Positions 22,601 to 32,530 of a stretch of 64,000 nucleotides of DNA are shown one piece after another. Under the pieces are notes generated by a model. That model was not told the origin of the DNA. It did not search any database and worked only from the letters and a program-made list of their open reading frames with translations. The DNA is from Pseudocercospora fijiensis CIRAD86 (taxonomy: Eukaryota; Ascomycota; Dothideomycetes; Mycosphaerellales; Mycosphaerellaceae). Made by a program: the position numbers and the translations under genes. The stretch spans positions 2,321,011 through 2,385,010 of the forward strand of contig NW_006921537.1 of assembly GCF_000340215.1 (NCBI RefSeq). The letters are read 5' to 3'. Within the stretch, counting starts at the first letter, position 1; every line of letters begins with the position of its first letter.

Positions 22601-25600
22601 TTGCAAGAGAGCCAATTGTTTGCACTGCTTGGTCGGCTAACACCCGTCCAGCATCGCCTTCTGCCTGATCGAAGATGAAATGCTCGAGCAGGGGCAAGAA
22701 GATCTTCGAGATGTTGTGAGATGCCAACTTTGTAGCTTCATCGCCCAGTCGCCTGAGTGCTCGAAGTCGCCGGTGCTGCTGGATGTAGAGCGCATTCGCA
22801 AAGAATGACGCTTCCTCGTCACCTCCGACCAGAAGTATCTGCATGTCTGACACTTTCTGCCAGTCAGGCAACTTTTCCACAATGTGTCCCAGGACAGCTA
22901 AGTACTCAGCGCGGACCAGTTCAGTCGATCTGCTGTCTCGAATTCCACGCTCAATGCCTTGGAAGACAGCGTCATCCAGCAACCCCTGCCAATGCTGCTC
23001 TTCGAAGTGCACAGCAACAGCGCTGACAAAGAATCGGAGGGCCTGGGAGGCGTTTTTCCTGGCAACACTATCGTCATTATCTCTGATGTAATACAGAAAG
23101 TTGTGCACCAAAGGCAGCCACTGCTCTAATGAGAAGTTGTTGGCCTCCTTGAAGACGCTCGCATACGCGGCATCTCTACGGCCATGATCAGGCTCATCCA
23201 ACCTGGAACCCATGGCATTCATGTCCGCGCAAATCTTAGCTGCGCCGAGGAGTCGCTGATCGTCTCGAACCAGAGCCGCGAGCACTTGGGACAGCAACGA
23301 CCTGCTATCATTATCCGGCAAGCGCGAGTACAAAGCACATAAAGCTGAGTAGAGGTCGTCCTTGGCATCTGTCTTGAAGTTGCCAATGAGAGGCAAGATT
23401 GTCCGCAGCAGGTATATCTTGGTTGCCGACGAGACGGCGTGACTAGGTCTCTTCAGAAGAACGGCGCAGACTCCAATCACATTCACTGCCTCCTCTTGGG
23501 ATGTGATCCTGCCCGCTAGGTGCGAGAATGATCTGACACATGCGTCGAGGACCGCCTTGCTGGGCTGCTGTTCAAGCACGATACCAATGGCCTTCACAAA
23601 GTCGGAGATGTGAGGCTGCAGTATCTGAGCTGATATTTCTGGCGTGGTCAAATTGTCCAGAAGCTCCTGCAGAATGAATAATCGGACTTCATCTTTTGTA
23701 TGCTCGGTTTGCAAGAGCTGAGCCACTGACTCCAGCATCACAACGTCTTCGATTCGAAAGACAGATACAGTGTCCGAAGAAGCAGTCCAGGCTGCGAGTA
23801 GACGCAGGACACCTGAGATCGACTGTGCATTCTCACCCGCGAAAGACTCTAGACGTGGCCGGACAATGTCATGAGCGATCGTCTCGGCGTATGACCACGA
23901 GTTCTGGAAGTCGCCAACATTGGCGAAGACTTTGACCAGGCATTGAACACCAGATTGTCTAAGTGCTCGTAGAAGTGATTGGTCTGTGGTATCTTCTTTG
24001 GAGAGTTCTTGCTCCGCGCCAACAGTGCACGCCAAGACACCATCCAGGATCTTCGAAACGAAAGGTTTTAGCTCACTTCCTAGGACTTGAAGCATGTCGT
24101 TGATCATGTTGACAAGACCAAGCTGCTGACGCAGCGGCGCTCTTGGTGGAATCTCAATTTTGTCACCCGGACCTGATAGCGACCTGAATGCAATGTTGAG
24201 AAATTCTTGCATCGTTGCCTCACCAAATCTAGAGAGCGCGACGAACAGAGCTTTGCGACGACCAGACTGGCCCTCTTTGCCGCCAGCGATAGCTCTTCCG
24301 TAGAGAAGGCGTAGCAAGACAGGCATGAGGCTGCTATGGTCTTCCGGCCGAATCCCTTCAGACTCTTCATCGTCATCAGCATGCTCTTGCAGGAAGACGG
24401 AAAGTTCTTCACGGAATCTCTCCTCATCCAGCAAGTTGTTGAGATGCTCCTTGTAACGAGCCACCGAAGGATTTTTCCAGGCAAGCAATGCTGTGAGGGC
24501 AGATTTCTGAATCTCGACGTCGCCGTTCGCGCAAAGAGCAAGTAGAGCTTGGAAGACTTCATCCGCTCTGAAGAGAACTTTGGGATTGACAAATTGCGCG
24601 AAAATAGCAAGCAGTGCCTTTTGATCCTTTCTCGCCCAGCGCGCATGAGTCTCTTGATCACAATCTTCCTCACCCTGTGGCCCAGCCCATCGAAGGAGGA
24701 TAGGAACGAGGATCCGTGAACGTCTTTCAGCAACTTTTGGGATCTTGCTGAGCACTTTTAGCGCCTGGCCACGAGAAGTCGTTGTGATGGAGTCGAGATG
24801 TCTGATATCGGCTTGCAGCTGTCCTTTGGAAGACAAGGCACCGCTCTGAGGCTCGCGAAAAACCTGTTGCCGTATGGCCAACATTTTCGCCAGATTGGGA
24901 CATTCAAAATCAGAGAAGACCTTGAAGCCCTCAGAACTGCTGTCAAGGAGGCTGGGTTCGGACACCTCCTGATCCGCTGCAGCCGCGGATTGATCTATCC
25001 AAGTCTGAATGAGACTAATCACCACTTCTTCGCCAGCTTTGGTCTCGCAAATCGATGCAAGTGTGTTACTAGCATCCTCCCAAGCTTGCGATAATCTGAC
25101 GTGCAACAAGCCAAAACAGTACGTTGGGATAGCTCGAACCATCGGGTCGTTCTCGTTCAGCGTGCTATACTGCTTGGCCAATCTTCGAATGTTCATCGAA
25201 ATTGATCGAGCTGTTTCGAGTTTGATTGGCGTTGATTCTATCGTGATAGCAGTCGCTAGGATCTCTGGCTCCTCAAGCCCCTTCAGTCGATACAGCTGTT
25301 GGATCAGATCAAGCACATCACTTCGAATAGAGTCAGATGGCATTGCTAAGCAGGAGATTAGCACTTCTTCAAGCTGTTCCACTTGAGCCCCAGCATTGGT
25401 CGGCTTCCAGAGCTTAAGGAATTGCAGTAAGTTTGACCAGAACACGGGAAGGCCAGAGACATGGCGACAGGCCTCGCATAGCAATACCCAAAGATTATCG
25501 GCTTTCGTGGTCTGTAGTCCCAACTGGAGTAAGTGATGGAATGCAGGCCCAAGGCTGAAGTCTCGAACTTCTCTCGAGCGACCTCTTCTGTCTGTGAGAC

Positions 25601-27257
25601 CTTTCTCTACTAAAGCCCGTAGTGCTGCTTGTAGATCCTGCCTCTGAGAGTCATCCAGTAGCAGATATGGAGTAATAGATAGATGAGCATTTGCTTCTGC
25701 AAGCTCGTTTGAGTCCACATCTTCGCTTTGGCCTCCAACCCTGGTCAGGAGGGCGATGAATCGATCAAAAACATCATTGGGAATCGTGAAAAGGTCCTTC
25801 GGGTGCTGGCTTCCGGCTCGAGGAATCAGAGCAAGTAGTTCTGGGTGCAGCTTGCCTTTCTGCTGAGAGACGAATTGCTTCAGCTGGGCCAAGACAAGGT
25901 GGTCGAACGTTCCATTGATGCTTAGTCTGAAGTAGATGTCGCAAAAATGTGGAAAGTGTGACTCCCATTTCTTACTCCTCAAAAGCTCCAGCATGCGCGT
26001 GGTCTCGGCAACCGAGTCTAGAGTGGTCGAAGTAGTGAGGTAGATAGCTAACGAAGCAAGAACAGCTTCAGCGATGTGTTCTGAGATGCTCGTAAGACTA
26101 TCGCAAGCACCGATCAGATCCCGAGTAGCAGTTGCGACTTTGTTCCAGGCCATGATCCGACTTCCCTTTCGCACGGACATGGCGGTGAACAGGAGCGAGC
26201 TGGCGAAGTGAATGCTGGAGGACAAGGGAGGGCTAAGTGCGGCGTGGGCGAAGTCGAGCAAGACGTCCAGTACCGGCTCGAAGCCTTCTTTATTGCAATA
26301 GTGTATCAGACTAGTCACTATGCCAGTGGTGAGGCGCTCCACGACTTCTTCATTTTTCTTAGCAATGCCGCCTGCACACTTGAGGAGACACTGCAATACC
26401 GCTTTGCCACTAGTATGAATGCCGTTCTGCACACCGCGAACAGCCTCAGTCAGAAGCGCCATGATACCTTGTTGCTGCAGGTCTGCAGAAGGCTCATCTT
26501 TGCAGGTTTCGCAATCTTGCAGCATATGTTGCATGATGCTGTCCAGAGGCGTTGAATCTCTCTCGTATGTCGCGGCGGTTTTCCGCAGCAAAAAGCTCAA
26601 GGACTCTGCAGTGAAGCGTACAATGAAAGGGTTTTGACGTTCCTTACCCAGATATGGTGCCACCAGGTCATACAGCGGTCGCAGATCGGGTGTCAGCAGT
26701 CGCGACAGGTATTTCAGCAGCCACGCGAGGCACGTGAAGCTCTGCTCGATGACAGCGTGGTCGTCGTGCTTCGCTGCGAGGGCTGTAATCGTGGCCACAG
26801 CACGTTGGAAGTGCTTCTCGAATCGTGCATCTAGATCATGCGCCAAATGCGAGAGCAGACTCAACAGCGCATCCATGGCCAAAGCATCGCCGCGTTCAAT
26901 GTAGCTGACGAGCGAGTCCATGATGCGATCCTCGTTGTGCAGCACGCCCGCGAGATTGTCGCAAAGCGGCGCAACTTCTTTCGCGAACGCCGTGAACGTC
27001 GCGGACAAATTGGTGTCTCTCCATTCTTGCAGCGACTCTCCGAAGAACGAGTGCGAGCTCGCCACCTCCGTCTCTTCTCCCTCAACAAAGCGTTTTCGGC
27101 GGATGGGATGGATGTTGGTGTTCTCGATGAGGTCGTTGAAGGACTGGAATCGGTGGTTTCGATGGTGCTGCGTCGTATGCTTGCTGCTCTTTTTCGGCTT
27201 GACGACTCTGTACGCCTTCGCAGCCTTGCCGGCTTTCCCTCTCGACATGGACGACAT
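19647..27257 (-). CDS. UTP20: U3 snoRNP protein UTP20, giant HEAT-repeat scaffold
   Basis: One uninterrupted reading frame of 2536 residues occupies 7.6 kb, the normal size of fungal Utp20. The start has the expected basic tail and conserved segment (HRNHRFQSFNDLIENTNIHP, then FFGESLQEWRDTNLS). The body is a continuous array of helical HEAT-like repeats. The C-terminal part contains VEKKALRLCNAMVDGLQ, YRFKLTAFALNLLRKVLRRH and YPQGKDRWKKQTSFLVGNLQ, followed by a DDDEEET acidic run and a lysine-rich tail. Utp20 belongs to the small-subunit processome and is needed for 18S rRNA maturation in the nucleolus. Together with the POL5 fragment it is the second ribosome-assembly gene in the window. No intron or frame lesion was seen along its length, which argues for good base accuracy in this sequence. 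Confidence 0.95.
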   Translation of the reverse strand: MSSMSRGKAGKAAKAYRVVKPKKSSKHTTQHHRNHRFQSFNDLIENTNIHPIRRKRFVEGEETEVASSHSFFGESLQEWRDTNLSATFTAFAKEVAPLCDNLAGVLHNEDRIMDSLVSYIERGDALAMDALLSLLSHLAHDLDARFEKHFQRAVATITALAAKHDDHAVIEQSFTCLAWLLKYLSRLLTPDLRPLYDLVAPYLGKERQNPFIVRFTAESLSFLLRKTAATYERDSTPLDSIMQHMLQDCETCKDEPSADLQQQGIMALLTEAVRGVQNGIHTSGKAVLQCLLKCAGGIAKKNEEVVERLTTGIVTSLIHYCNKEGFEPVLDVLLDFAHAALSPPLSSSIHFASSLLFTAMSVRKGSRIMAWNKVATATRDLIGACDSLTSISEHIAEAVLASLAIYLTTSTTLDSVAETTRMLELLRSKKWESHFPHFCDIYFRLSINGTFDHLVLAQLKQFVSQQKGKLHPELLALIPRAGSQHPKDLFTIPNDVFDRFIALLTRVGGQSEDVDSNELAEANAHLSITPYLLLDDSQRQDLQAALRALVEKGLTDRRGRSREVRDFSLGPAFHHLLQLGLQTTKADNLWVLLCEACRHVSGLPVFWSNLLQFLKLWKPTNAGAQVEQLEEVLISCLAMPSDSIRSDVLDLIQQLYRLKGLEEPEILATAITIESTPIKLETARSISMNIRRLAKQYSTLNENDPMVRAIPTYCFGLLHVRLSQAWEDASNTLASICETKAGEEVVISLIQTWIDQSAAAADQEVSEPSLLDSSSEGFKVFSDFECPNLAKMLAIRQQVFREPQSGALSSKGQLQADIRHLDSITTTSRGQALKVLSKIPKVAERRSRILVPILLRWAGPQGEEDCDQETHARWARKDQKALLAIFAQFVNPKVLFRADEVFQALLALCANGDVEIQKSALTALLAWKNPSVARYKEHLNNLLDEERFREELSVFLQEHADDDEESEGIRPEDHSSLMPVLLRLLYGRAIAGGKEGQSGRRKALFVALSRFGEATMQEFLNIAFRSLSGPGDKIEIPPRAPLRQQLGLVNMINDMLQVLGSELKPFVSKILDGVLACTVGAEQELSKEDTTDQSLLRALRQSGVQCLVKVFANVGDFQNSWSYAETIAHDIVRPRLESFAGENAQSISGVLRLLAAWTASSDTVSVFRIEDVVMLESVAQLLQTEHTKDEVRLFILQELLDNLTTPEISAQILQPHISDFVKAIGIVLEQQPSKAVLDACVRSFSHLAGRITSQEEAVNVIGVCAVLLKRPSHAVSSATKIYLLRTILPLIGNFKTDAKDDLYSALCALYSRLPDNDSRSLLSQVLAALVRDDQRLLGAAKICADMNAMGSRLDEPDHGRRDAAYASVFKEANNFSLEQWLPLVHNFLYYIRDNDDSVARKNASQALRFFVSAVAVHFEEQHWQGLLDDAVFQGIERGIRDSRSTELVRAEYLAVLGHIVEKLPDWQKVSDMQILLVGGDEEASFFANALYIQQHRRLRALRRLGDEATKLASHNISKIFLPLLEHFIFDQAEGDAGRVLADQAVQTIGSLAKGLNKSAFRAVFQRYMGHLKAKKQDEDEDVEKKALRLCNAMVDGLQRDSDQVSAPIVRELLPPLTQYLQHKDESTVDRRIAVAVTIVKLMHAALPEDDFALRLPGVLLEVCHVLRSRSQEARDQTRKALTSISALIGPHYFGFIVKELRSALKRGYQLHVLSYTVHSLLVQTTLSSGDLDEVLSDIMLVIMDDIFGITGQEKDAEEYKSGMKEVKSSKSFDTMELLAKITPIRKLGELIRPIRSLLSERVDLKVVKKMDELLTRLRKGLDQNPESESRDLLIFCYEIVKQVYADDQAITNARPELDERRKRYIVQPEPEQKKKTAKGSTTSYRFKLTAFALNLLRKVLRRHEDLQTPQNMAGFLGMAGDGLIQGQEEVKLSAVRFLSTIMRVPLPQLEENAPVYVKEAVLMIKSAPDMTTESAKAALELITSVLREQRSVSIKEKDMALVLKRVKAGIDEPDRQTVIYKFLKAVIGRKIVITEVYEVMDEVSKAMVINPDRAIRESARSAYSAFIMDYPQGKDRWKKQTSFLVGNLQYEHAEGRKSVMEFIHQILSKIGDDVFEKEVGNRLFVSLLPVLVSDSSSECREMARLLVAKLFERASTEQLKKFLGMMETWTQSEKKPAVRAGALQCWSVLLKAKQLPEKQLVGIRDKLEDIISDCSAEDAVVDPQLALDALKTLGTLVETAPFVAFSSSSSGVWDGLQTLEITGDAEIDELVASLLGSFFTDFASTSSKTTDGLAGLPLRGSGGMELGAGQMRRLATIALRTLRNIQLGTSETLIAQIARNLVFLGRCFASNEMPWNQTSDATPAGSEEENEDDDEEETDDATSRSALSRLLQRLSSMLMADKFSVVSRTAALQTLTSLINAIPTIPALPAILRPLYALTDPSVPKPPGELHANLTAKAHETLDLIQKKVGSDRYLKVLGQVRTEAKARREERRQKRRIEAVSKPEIWAEQKRRKHEVKKIKIKEKGAEARGRRRGW

Positions 27258-27621
27258 GGCTACATCGTCCAGTGTCGCATGGGCATGGGTGGTATGGCAG
27301 ACGCAGAATTGATGCTCAGCGTAGAATTTTGGCCAAGGTTTGAAGATCTCGGAGTTCGGCAGCGCAGCCCTGAGCGCTACCGACCAGCTGGGATGCCGGG
27401 CGAGACTCTACTCTTACTTTTCTTCGACGCGACTTTCATGTGATGATCAATGAACGAAGGGAAGTACTGCACGTGAGGAAATCCTGTTCACCTGGTGATT
27501 ACACTGTCAACACATGTCCGCCATGAGGCACAGCTCACTTCATGAGCATCAATACCCAAACTGAGTCTAAGCCCTGCACAACGTGCCTTCCCTTCTTCCA
27601 CACACCATCATCATCGCCATC
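27258..27621. promoter_or_regulatory. Divergent promoter between UTP20 and the CwfJ gene
   Basis: About 360 bp separate the start codons of two divergently transcribed RNA-processing genes. No specific factor site was identified by eye. Confidence 0.45.
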
Positions 27622-29307
27622 ATGGCCTCCAAGATGCAAATCTCACCACAGCCCAAGCAGTTGCAACACCAGCTAACCCCATACAGCGTGGTCATCGGGT
27701 GCGTGAATGGTGCTCTGTGGTCGCTCGTCGACAAGCTGGCCGCCCTGAATGAGAAGCACCACTTCTCGATATGCATCATCGCTGGCAATCTATTTGCCGA
27801 TCCGGACAAAGCCACCGTTACCGAGAAAGACCAAGTCGCCAGGCTTGTCAAGGGCGAGATCGAATTTCCTGTGCCGACATACTTTGCGCTGGGCAATCGC
27901 CCTTTGCCACCTGCGGTGATCCAGAAGGTCACGCACGATGGAGGCGAAGTGTGTCCGAACCTCAGCATTCTCGGACGCAAAGTCTCGATCAAGACTGCAG
28001 ATGGCCTGAAGATTGTCGCAATCGGCGGAAAGCACTCCCCCCGGGCCGAGGACGAAATCATGGACGAGTATGCGCCCGTCTATACAGATAGAGACATCGA
28101 AAGCGCCAAGCACTTCAAGCACGCAGACATTCTCGTCACGAGCGAGTGGCCTGCTGGAGTAGTCGACGGATCACACTCGAAATATGCAGCTCAGCCTCCA
28201 TCGGGCGTGCAAAGCCTCGGCGACCTCGTCACAGCTCTGAAGCCACGATATCACTTCTCGACGTCAATAGCATTCTTCGAGCGAGAGCCGTTCTTTCATA
28301 ACGTCCCACCCCCACAACCAATCACGCGATTCCTCAGCTTCGCAGCTTTCGGCAATGAAGCCAAGCAGAAAGCTCTCTATGCCTTCCAACTCGAAGCCTC
28401 TGCACCACCTCCACCCCAGCTGCCCACCGACGCTACCGCTTCCCCCTTCGCCCTCACGCAAAAGAAGCGCAAGCTCGACTCCCAAGAAGAAAGCTTCAAT
28501 GGCTTCCGCTACTCGAATGGAGACGGCTCCCAGCAACAATACAACGGCCACGACCGCCGCATGAAGCGTCACCGCCGAAATGCCCCGGCGCGGAAAGACC
28601 CCATGGCATGCTACTTCTGTATCTCCAACAACGAGAATGAAGCACACATGGTAGCCGACATTGGTACAGAAGTCTACCTGACAGTTGCCAAAGGCCCTCT
28701 CACAACACCCGACACCTTCCCAGGTTTAGAGATGCCCTGCCACATGCTCATCATCCCTCTCCAACACGCCCCGACAATCAACTCCTTCGACCCAGAAAAC
28801 CGCGAAGCAACCCACACCGAAATGAAACGCTACCGTACCGCTCTTCACAACATGATCTCTGCAAAATCTACGCGAGGAGAATCAGGCGAAGCACAACTCG
28901 GCGCGGTCACATGGGAAATCTCTCGAGGCGGCGGCGTGCATCTTCACTGGCAATTTCTTCCTGTACCACTCGACATGGTGAAGAAGAGACTCGTCGAGGC
29001 CGCTTTCGAGGCCGAGGCCGAGAATCGGAAGTATCCGAAATTTCTCACAGAGCCTTCTCAGATCGAAGAAGCGCGAGAGGGTCATTACTTTCGAGCTATG
29101 ATTTGGTCGGAAGGATACGAGACGGAGATGTTGCTCCCTTTGAGTGAGGAGTTTAATTTCGATCTGCAGTTTGCGAGACGGGTACTCGGGAAGTTGTTGG
29201 GACTAGAAAGTCGGAGTCATTGGAAGGATGTGGTTCAGACGAAGGAGGACGAGATGGCGGATAAGCAAAAGTTTGAGGAGGCGTTTGCGCAGTTCAAGTA
29301 CGAGTAG
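27622..29307 (+). CDS. DRN1: CwfJ/CWF19-like protein (Drn1 type), lariat-debranching cofactor
   Basis: A single exon encodes 561 residues from the ATG at 27622 (MASKMQISP); an ATG at 27583 would add 13. The N-terminal half resembles the metallophosphoesterase fold of debranching enzyme Dbr1 (SICIIAGNLFAD, PVPTYFALGNRPLP, HADILVTSEWPAGV) but lacks its metal-binding His/Asp set. A basic linker (TQKKRKLDSQ; DRRMKRHRRNAP) leads to the CwfJ C-terminal domain 1, with a zinc-ribbon-like CYFCISN and LTVAKGPL. It has the HIT-like motif GGGVHLHWQFLPVP, and the CwfJ C-terminal domain 2 follows (EGHYFRAMIWSEGYETEML). Yeast Drn1 and relatives associate with the late spliceosome and stimulate lariat debranching. 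Paralogous Cwf19 is longer, so I favour the Drn1/CWF19L1 branch. Confidence 0.85.
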   Translation: MASKMQISPQPKQLQHQLTPYSVVIGCVNGALWSLVDKLAALNEKHHFSICIIAGNLFADPDKATVTEKDQVARLVKGEIEFPVPTYFALGNRPLPPAVIQKVTHDGGEVCPNLSILGRKVSIKTADGLKIVAIGGKHSPRAEDEIMDEYAPVYTDRDIESAKHFKHADILVTSEWPAGVVDGSHSKYAAQPPSGVQSLGDLVTALKPRYHFSTSIAFFEREPFFHNVPPPQPITRFLSFAAFGNEAKQKALYAFQLEASAPPPPQLPTDATASPFALTQKKRKLDSQEESFNGFRYSNGDGSQQQYNGHDRRMKRHRRNAPARKDPMACYFCISNNENEAHMVADIGTEVYLTVAKGPLTTPDTFPGLEMPCHMLIIPLQHAPTINSFDPENREATHTEMKRYRTALHNMISAKSTRGESGEAQLGAVTWEISRGGGVHLHWQFLPVPLDMVKKRLVEAAFEAEAENRKYPKFLTEPSQIEEAREGHYFRAMIWSEGYETEMLLPLSEEFNFDLQFARRVLGKLLGLESRSHWKDVVQTKEDEMADKQKFEEAFAQFKYE

Positions 29308-29766
29308 CGGGGTGTTCGATGGGTGATTGAGCCTAGAAGGGGCTGCTGATACGACTATACCTTGCTGCGGCAGGTAGGCGCTTAGGACATGACGCGGTAC
29401 AGGAAGGCGAGATACCAAAAACCGGGATATGGTCTTGAATTCATCTCAGTTCAGGTCCATATTCCATATTCCATATCCTCAAGCTCAGTGCCCAGCCTAG
29501 TCGTTTCCTACATAGCCTGGCTCATATCTTAGGCCTTTTTCGACTCAAGACTCCTGGAGCTCTTCAATCGACTTCTAGGGCCCAGATCTGGGTGAGGCCG
29601 GGTCTCCTCCTACCTCCACCAGACGAGTTCCTCGCGTATCTTGGACCCACTTGAGCACGGACATCATCACATGCAAACACGCGGACCTCAAAGATTTAGC
29701 TTCAGCTTGACTCGAACTTGTCTCCCACACTTCCACATCGGCGGACTCGTAAGGAAGCGCATCAAC
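29308..29766. other. Intergenic with a short 7-bp tandem repeat
   Basis: This 459-bp spacer contains three copies of TCCATAT at 29456-29476. The remaining sequence should include the F-box gene promoter. No gene is supported. Confidence 0.5.
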
Positions 29767-30559
29767 ATGACCATGATCGCTACGGCGCAGGCGGTCTTCA
29801 ACACCGCCGAGCTCCTCGAAGCCATCCTTCTCGAGTTGCCACCTCTGGACGTCATCATCTACCAGCGCGTCAGCAAGACCTGGCGCAAAGCCGTGGAAAA
29901 GAGTCCTGCCGTCCAGCGCTCTCTCTTCCTCGCACCAGAGGATGCAAAAGGCCTTGAGCTGGAAGCCAATGGCAGAACACTGAAGAAGATTCGCAAATCG
30001 GGCCCAGAGTTCGTCAGGTTTGGTTGTAAGTCGCAAATGCCAATGGCGTCAAGACACGAATCTCTCTAACTGAACTGCAGTTCCTCACCACACACGAGTC
30101 TCTCGGGAGGTCTCGGACGGCCACACCAGCCCAAGCATCACTCTTCCTCCGTCGATTACCATCAACCCAATGCTCAAGCCGTTGTTCGATTTCTTGAACG
30201 GACGATGGCGTGGCGGTGACAACGTCTCCTCAAGCTGGACGGGACTTCGGGCATCCTGGCAGAATATGTTCCTCACTCAACCGCCGACGGTAGCATCTGC
30301 GGGGGGAAGAGTCATCGTTCAAGGGAGAGAGCTGGCGAGCGTCATCAGGACACAAGAATACTCCCAGAAGGCCATCCTCGGCTTCAGAACTTTCCCGTTT
30401 GAGTACACCGGTGAGCTGGTGTTTCCGCCGAAGCGGCTACCAACCGAGAAGGTCGAGACTCTGCCGGAGAAGAATCCTAACAAGTTGATCCCGTCCAAAC
30501 GTGAATATGTTTGGGACACCGAGAAGCAGCAGTGGAGCAGGAACGGAGAGCTGCTGTAG
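29767..30559 (+). CDS. F-box-type protein of the expanded ELLE...LP family
   Basis: Exons 29767-30025 and 30081-30559 give 245 residues. The N-terminus carries an F-box-like motif: VFNTAELLEAILLELPPLDV, then QRVSKTWRKAVEKSPAVQRS and LFLAP. This shares its pattern with the three genes at 37.6-40.7 kb. The second exon holds PSITINPMLKPLFDFL and an uncharacterised C-terminus ending WDTEKQQWSRNGELL. F-box proteins couple substrates to Skp1-cullin ubiquitin ligases; no substrate-binding repeats are visible here. The start at 29767 (MTMIATAQAV) was chosen because it begins shortly before the motif, although the frame is open further upstream. Substrate and process are unknown. Confidence 0.72.
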
Positions 30560-31264
30560 GCTAGAAGAAGACGGCAGCGAAACGATGGCATGAGTTCGGC
30601 ATCGAGGTGGAATTCGACTTGTGTGTTGTTAACATTGGGCGTTCTGAGTGGTCACCGATGAGATGCGGACCTGGTTTTCCACTATTGAAGCAGAGGTTGG
30701 CCGAGGACGAGTACCAGGCTTACGCATCGCAAGGATAGCTAGGCAGAGGCGTTACTTCATTTCTGGCGTTCGCGGTGGCTTGGGGATACATTTCCCTCCA
30801 CTCCAGTAAAATGTATGCAGCAGTGAAGAATCTTTTGTCAATTTTCGACAGAATACTTGAAAGCTCTTCAGGCCAGCGAATAGTGCAAGAACGTGGACGA
30901 CCATCGCATGAATGTAAACTTGGGTTGGAAGCTATGGGCCACATCAGTGGAGTCCAAGATCACTTCGCGCGAGGTAAAGTACATGATTCGAGCTTCCGGC
31001 TTGCCTTGCCATTCCACGTCTGCATACAATGACGCGAGGCGAGGCGCGAGTTTCATACTTCGCCTCTACTCCACAAAGACATCAATGCATAGATGCTGTT
31101 ATCCTGATAAGCTCTTGGGGCTATTTCATGGTATCCTGTACCACAGGTCCTGCTTCTCCAGGCGCCATGCAAATCTCAGGTCTCTACTTCTCGGTATTCG
31201 TGCAGGTTCGTAGCTTCTTGGGAATCGTGCAGTTCATGTGCATATCACACTACTCAGGCGCTCA
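30560..31264. other. Convergent intergenic region
   Basis: The F-box gene (plus) and NCS1 (minus) converge on these 705 bp. Short open frames exist on both strands, but none shows a domain or splice structure. Confidence 0.4.
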
Positions 31265-32530
31265 TCACACCAGACCATCATACAGTGACAGTGCTGACAC
31301 AATGGTTTCGTCCCGCTTGCTACCCTCCTGCGACAAGGTCAGCGTCATGAGCACGCGCGTTTGGCTGTCAGGATGGGCCTACCTTGAACTCTGCCATGTC
31401 CAAACTTCCGTTCTCATCCTTGTCCATCATCCTGAATATCTTCTTCACTCGTTTCTCGGGGGTGTCCTCATCCTCCGGCAACTTCACCATGCTGCCCACC
31501 ATTTTGTAGATTGCTTCTACAATGGACAACATTTCATCGTAGCTGATCTTGCCATCTCCGTCAATGTCGTATAGCTGGAAGGCCCAGTCCAGTTTGTCCT
31601 CCATCTTCCCTCTACTAGTAACGGAGAGCGCGCAGATGAACTCTTTGAAGTCTATACTGCCTGACTTGTCGGCGTCGAAGACGTTGAATACATAATCTGC
31701 GAATGACGAAGGATCGCCGAAGGGAAAGAACTGCTTGTATATCTTTTGGAACTCGGACTTGGTGAGCATGCCGGATGGGCAATCCTTCAGGAAGCCTGAG
31801 CGATGTAAGCGTCTGCAACAGCACACATAAGCTGAACAGGAAGCGATGCATACCCTTATACCACTGCTGCAGCTCTTTCTTGTCGAAATGTGTGGCTTTT
31901 TGCAGGTCTGCCAGCTCCTGCTGGCTGAGCTTACTTTGACTGCCGTTCCGATGAATGGTTAGCTTGTCTTTGATCATGTCTAGATGCGATATGCCGGTGC
32001 TCTTCTTCATCTCTTTCTGAAAGTCCTGCATGCCAATTTTCAAGGCACACTCTTGTTTCGCCTTGAAGGCAGGATAGCTGTGGGAGATGTTGCGGGGGAT
32101 GTGGTATGGTCGTGGGCGAGCATAGTGGTTGAGGTCAGCGATGCTTGTCCGCCTTTCCTCTCGCTGCGTTGCATGGTCGGCTGTTGCTTGCGTGGAGTCT
32201 GGGATGATATCGAACACTGGCTTCTCGACCTGGGGGGTGTCGGCCATTTTTGCTTTGGCCGTGTCGCGGTGGATCAGTGGTAGTGGCAGGCACAGGCACA
32301 GGCACAGGAGCAGATCCGCTTCTGCGCAGACTGCGGGCGTGCAGTGATTGCTCTCCTGCAGTGCCGTGACGTGTGTGTCTGGCTCGCGAAATTCCTGTTT
32401 GCTGGGCAGGACCAGAAGCAGGATTGTGAAGCGGGTGGAGATTCCCAGGTTGCAGTGGTGTGCCCAGACGTCATTCCTACCAAGCGATGGCACACGACAT
32501 ACGGGGAATGGTCACTCACCTCTTGCCCAT
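31265..32530 (-). CDS. NCS1: Neuronal calcium sensor 1 / frequenin, N-myristoylated EF-hand protein
   Basis: Minus-strand exons are 32530-32520 (only 11 nt), 31939-31854, 31795-31383 and 31327-31265, giving 190 residues, exactly the family length. The first exon supplies MGKS, a myristoylation signal at Gly2, and joins to [20 protein letters not shown]. Three canonical EF-hand loops are [24 protein letters not shown] and [12 protein letters not shown]; the first, ancestral EF-hand is non-canonical (CPSG in its loop), as in all NCS proteins. The tail ends [13 protein letters not shown]1 activates phosphatidylinositol 4-kinase and modulates calcium responses at membranes. Intron 1 is 580 nt, far longer than the others in this window, and contains an in-frame coding-like segment described separately. 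Confidence 0.93.
31940..32247 (-). other. Candidate alternative first exon of NCS1 inside intron 1
   Basis: From an ATG at 32247 (context GCAAAAATGGCC), 102 codons run without a stop up to the normal exon 2 and enter it in the correct frame. The encoded segment begins [18 protein letters not shown] and includes [20 protein letters not shown] and [18 protein letters not shown]. Codon third positions are mostly C or G, as in the neighbouring genes, and composition is not low-complexity. Read through, the product would be 289 residues with a new N-terminus and no N-terminal glycine for myristoylation. I recognise no domain in the extension. The alternatives are a nested gene with another exon elsewhere, or chance. 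Confidence 0.45.
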
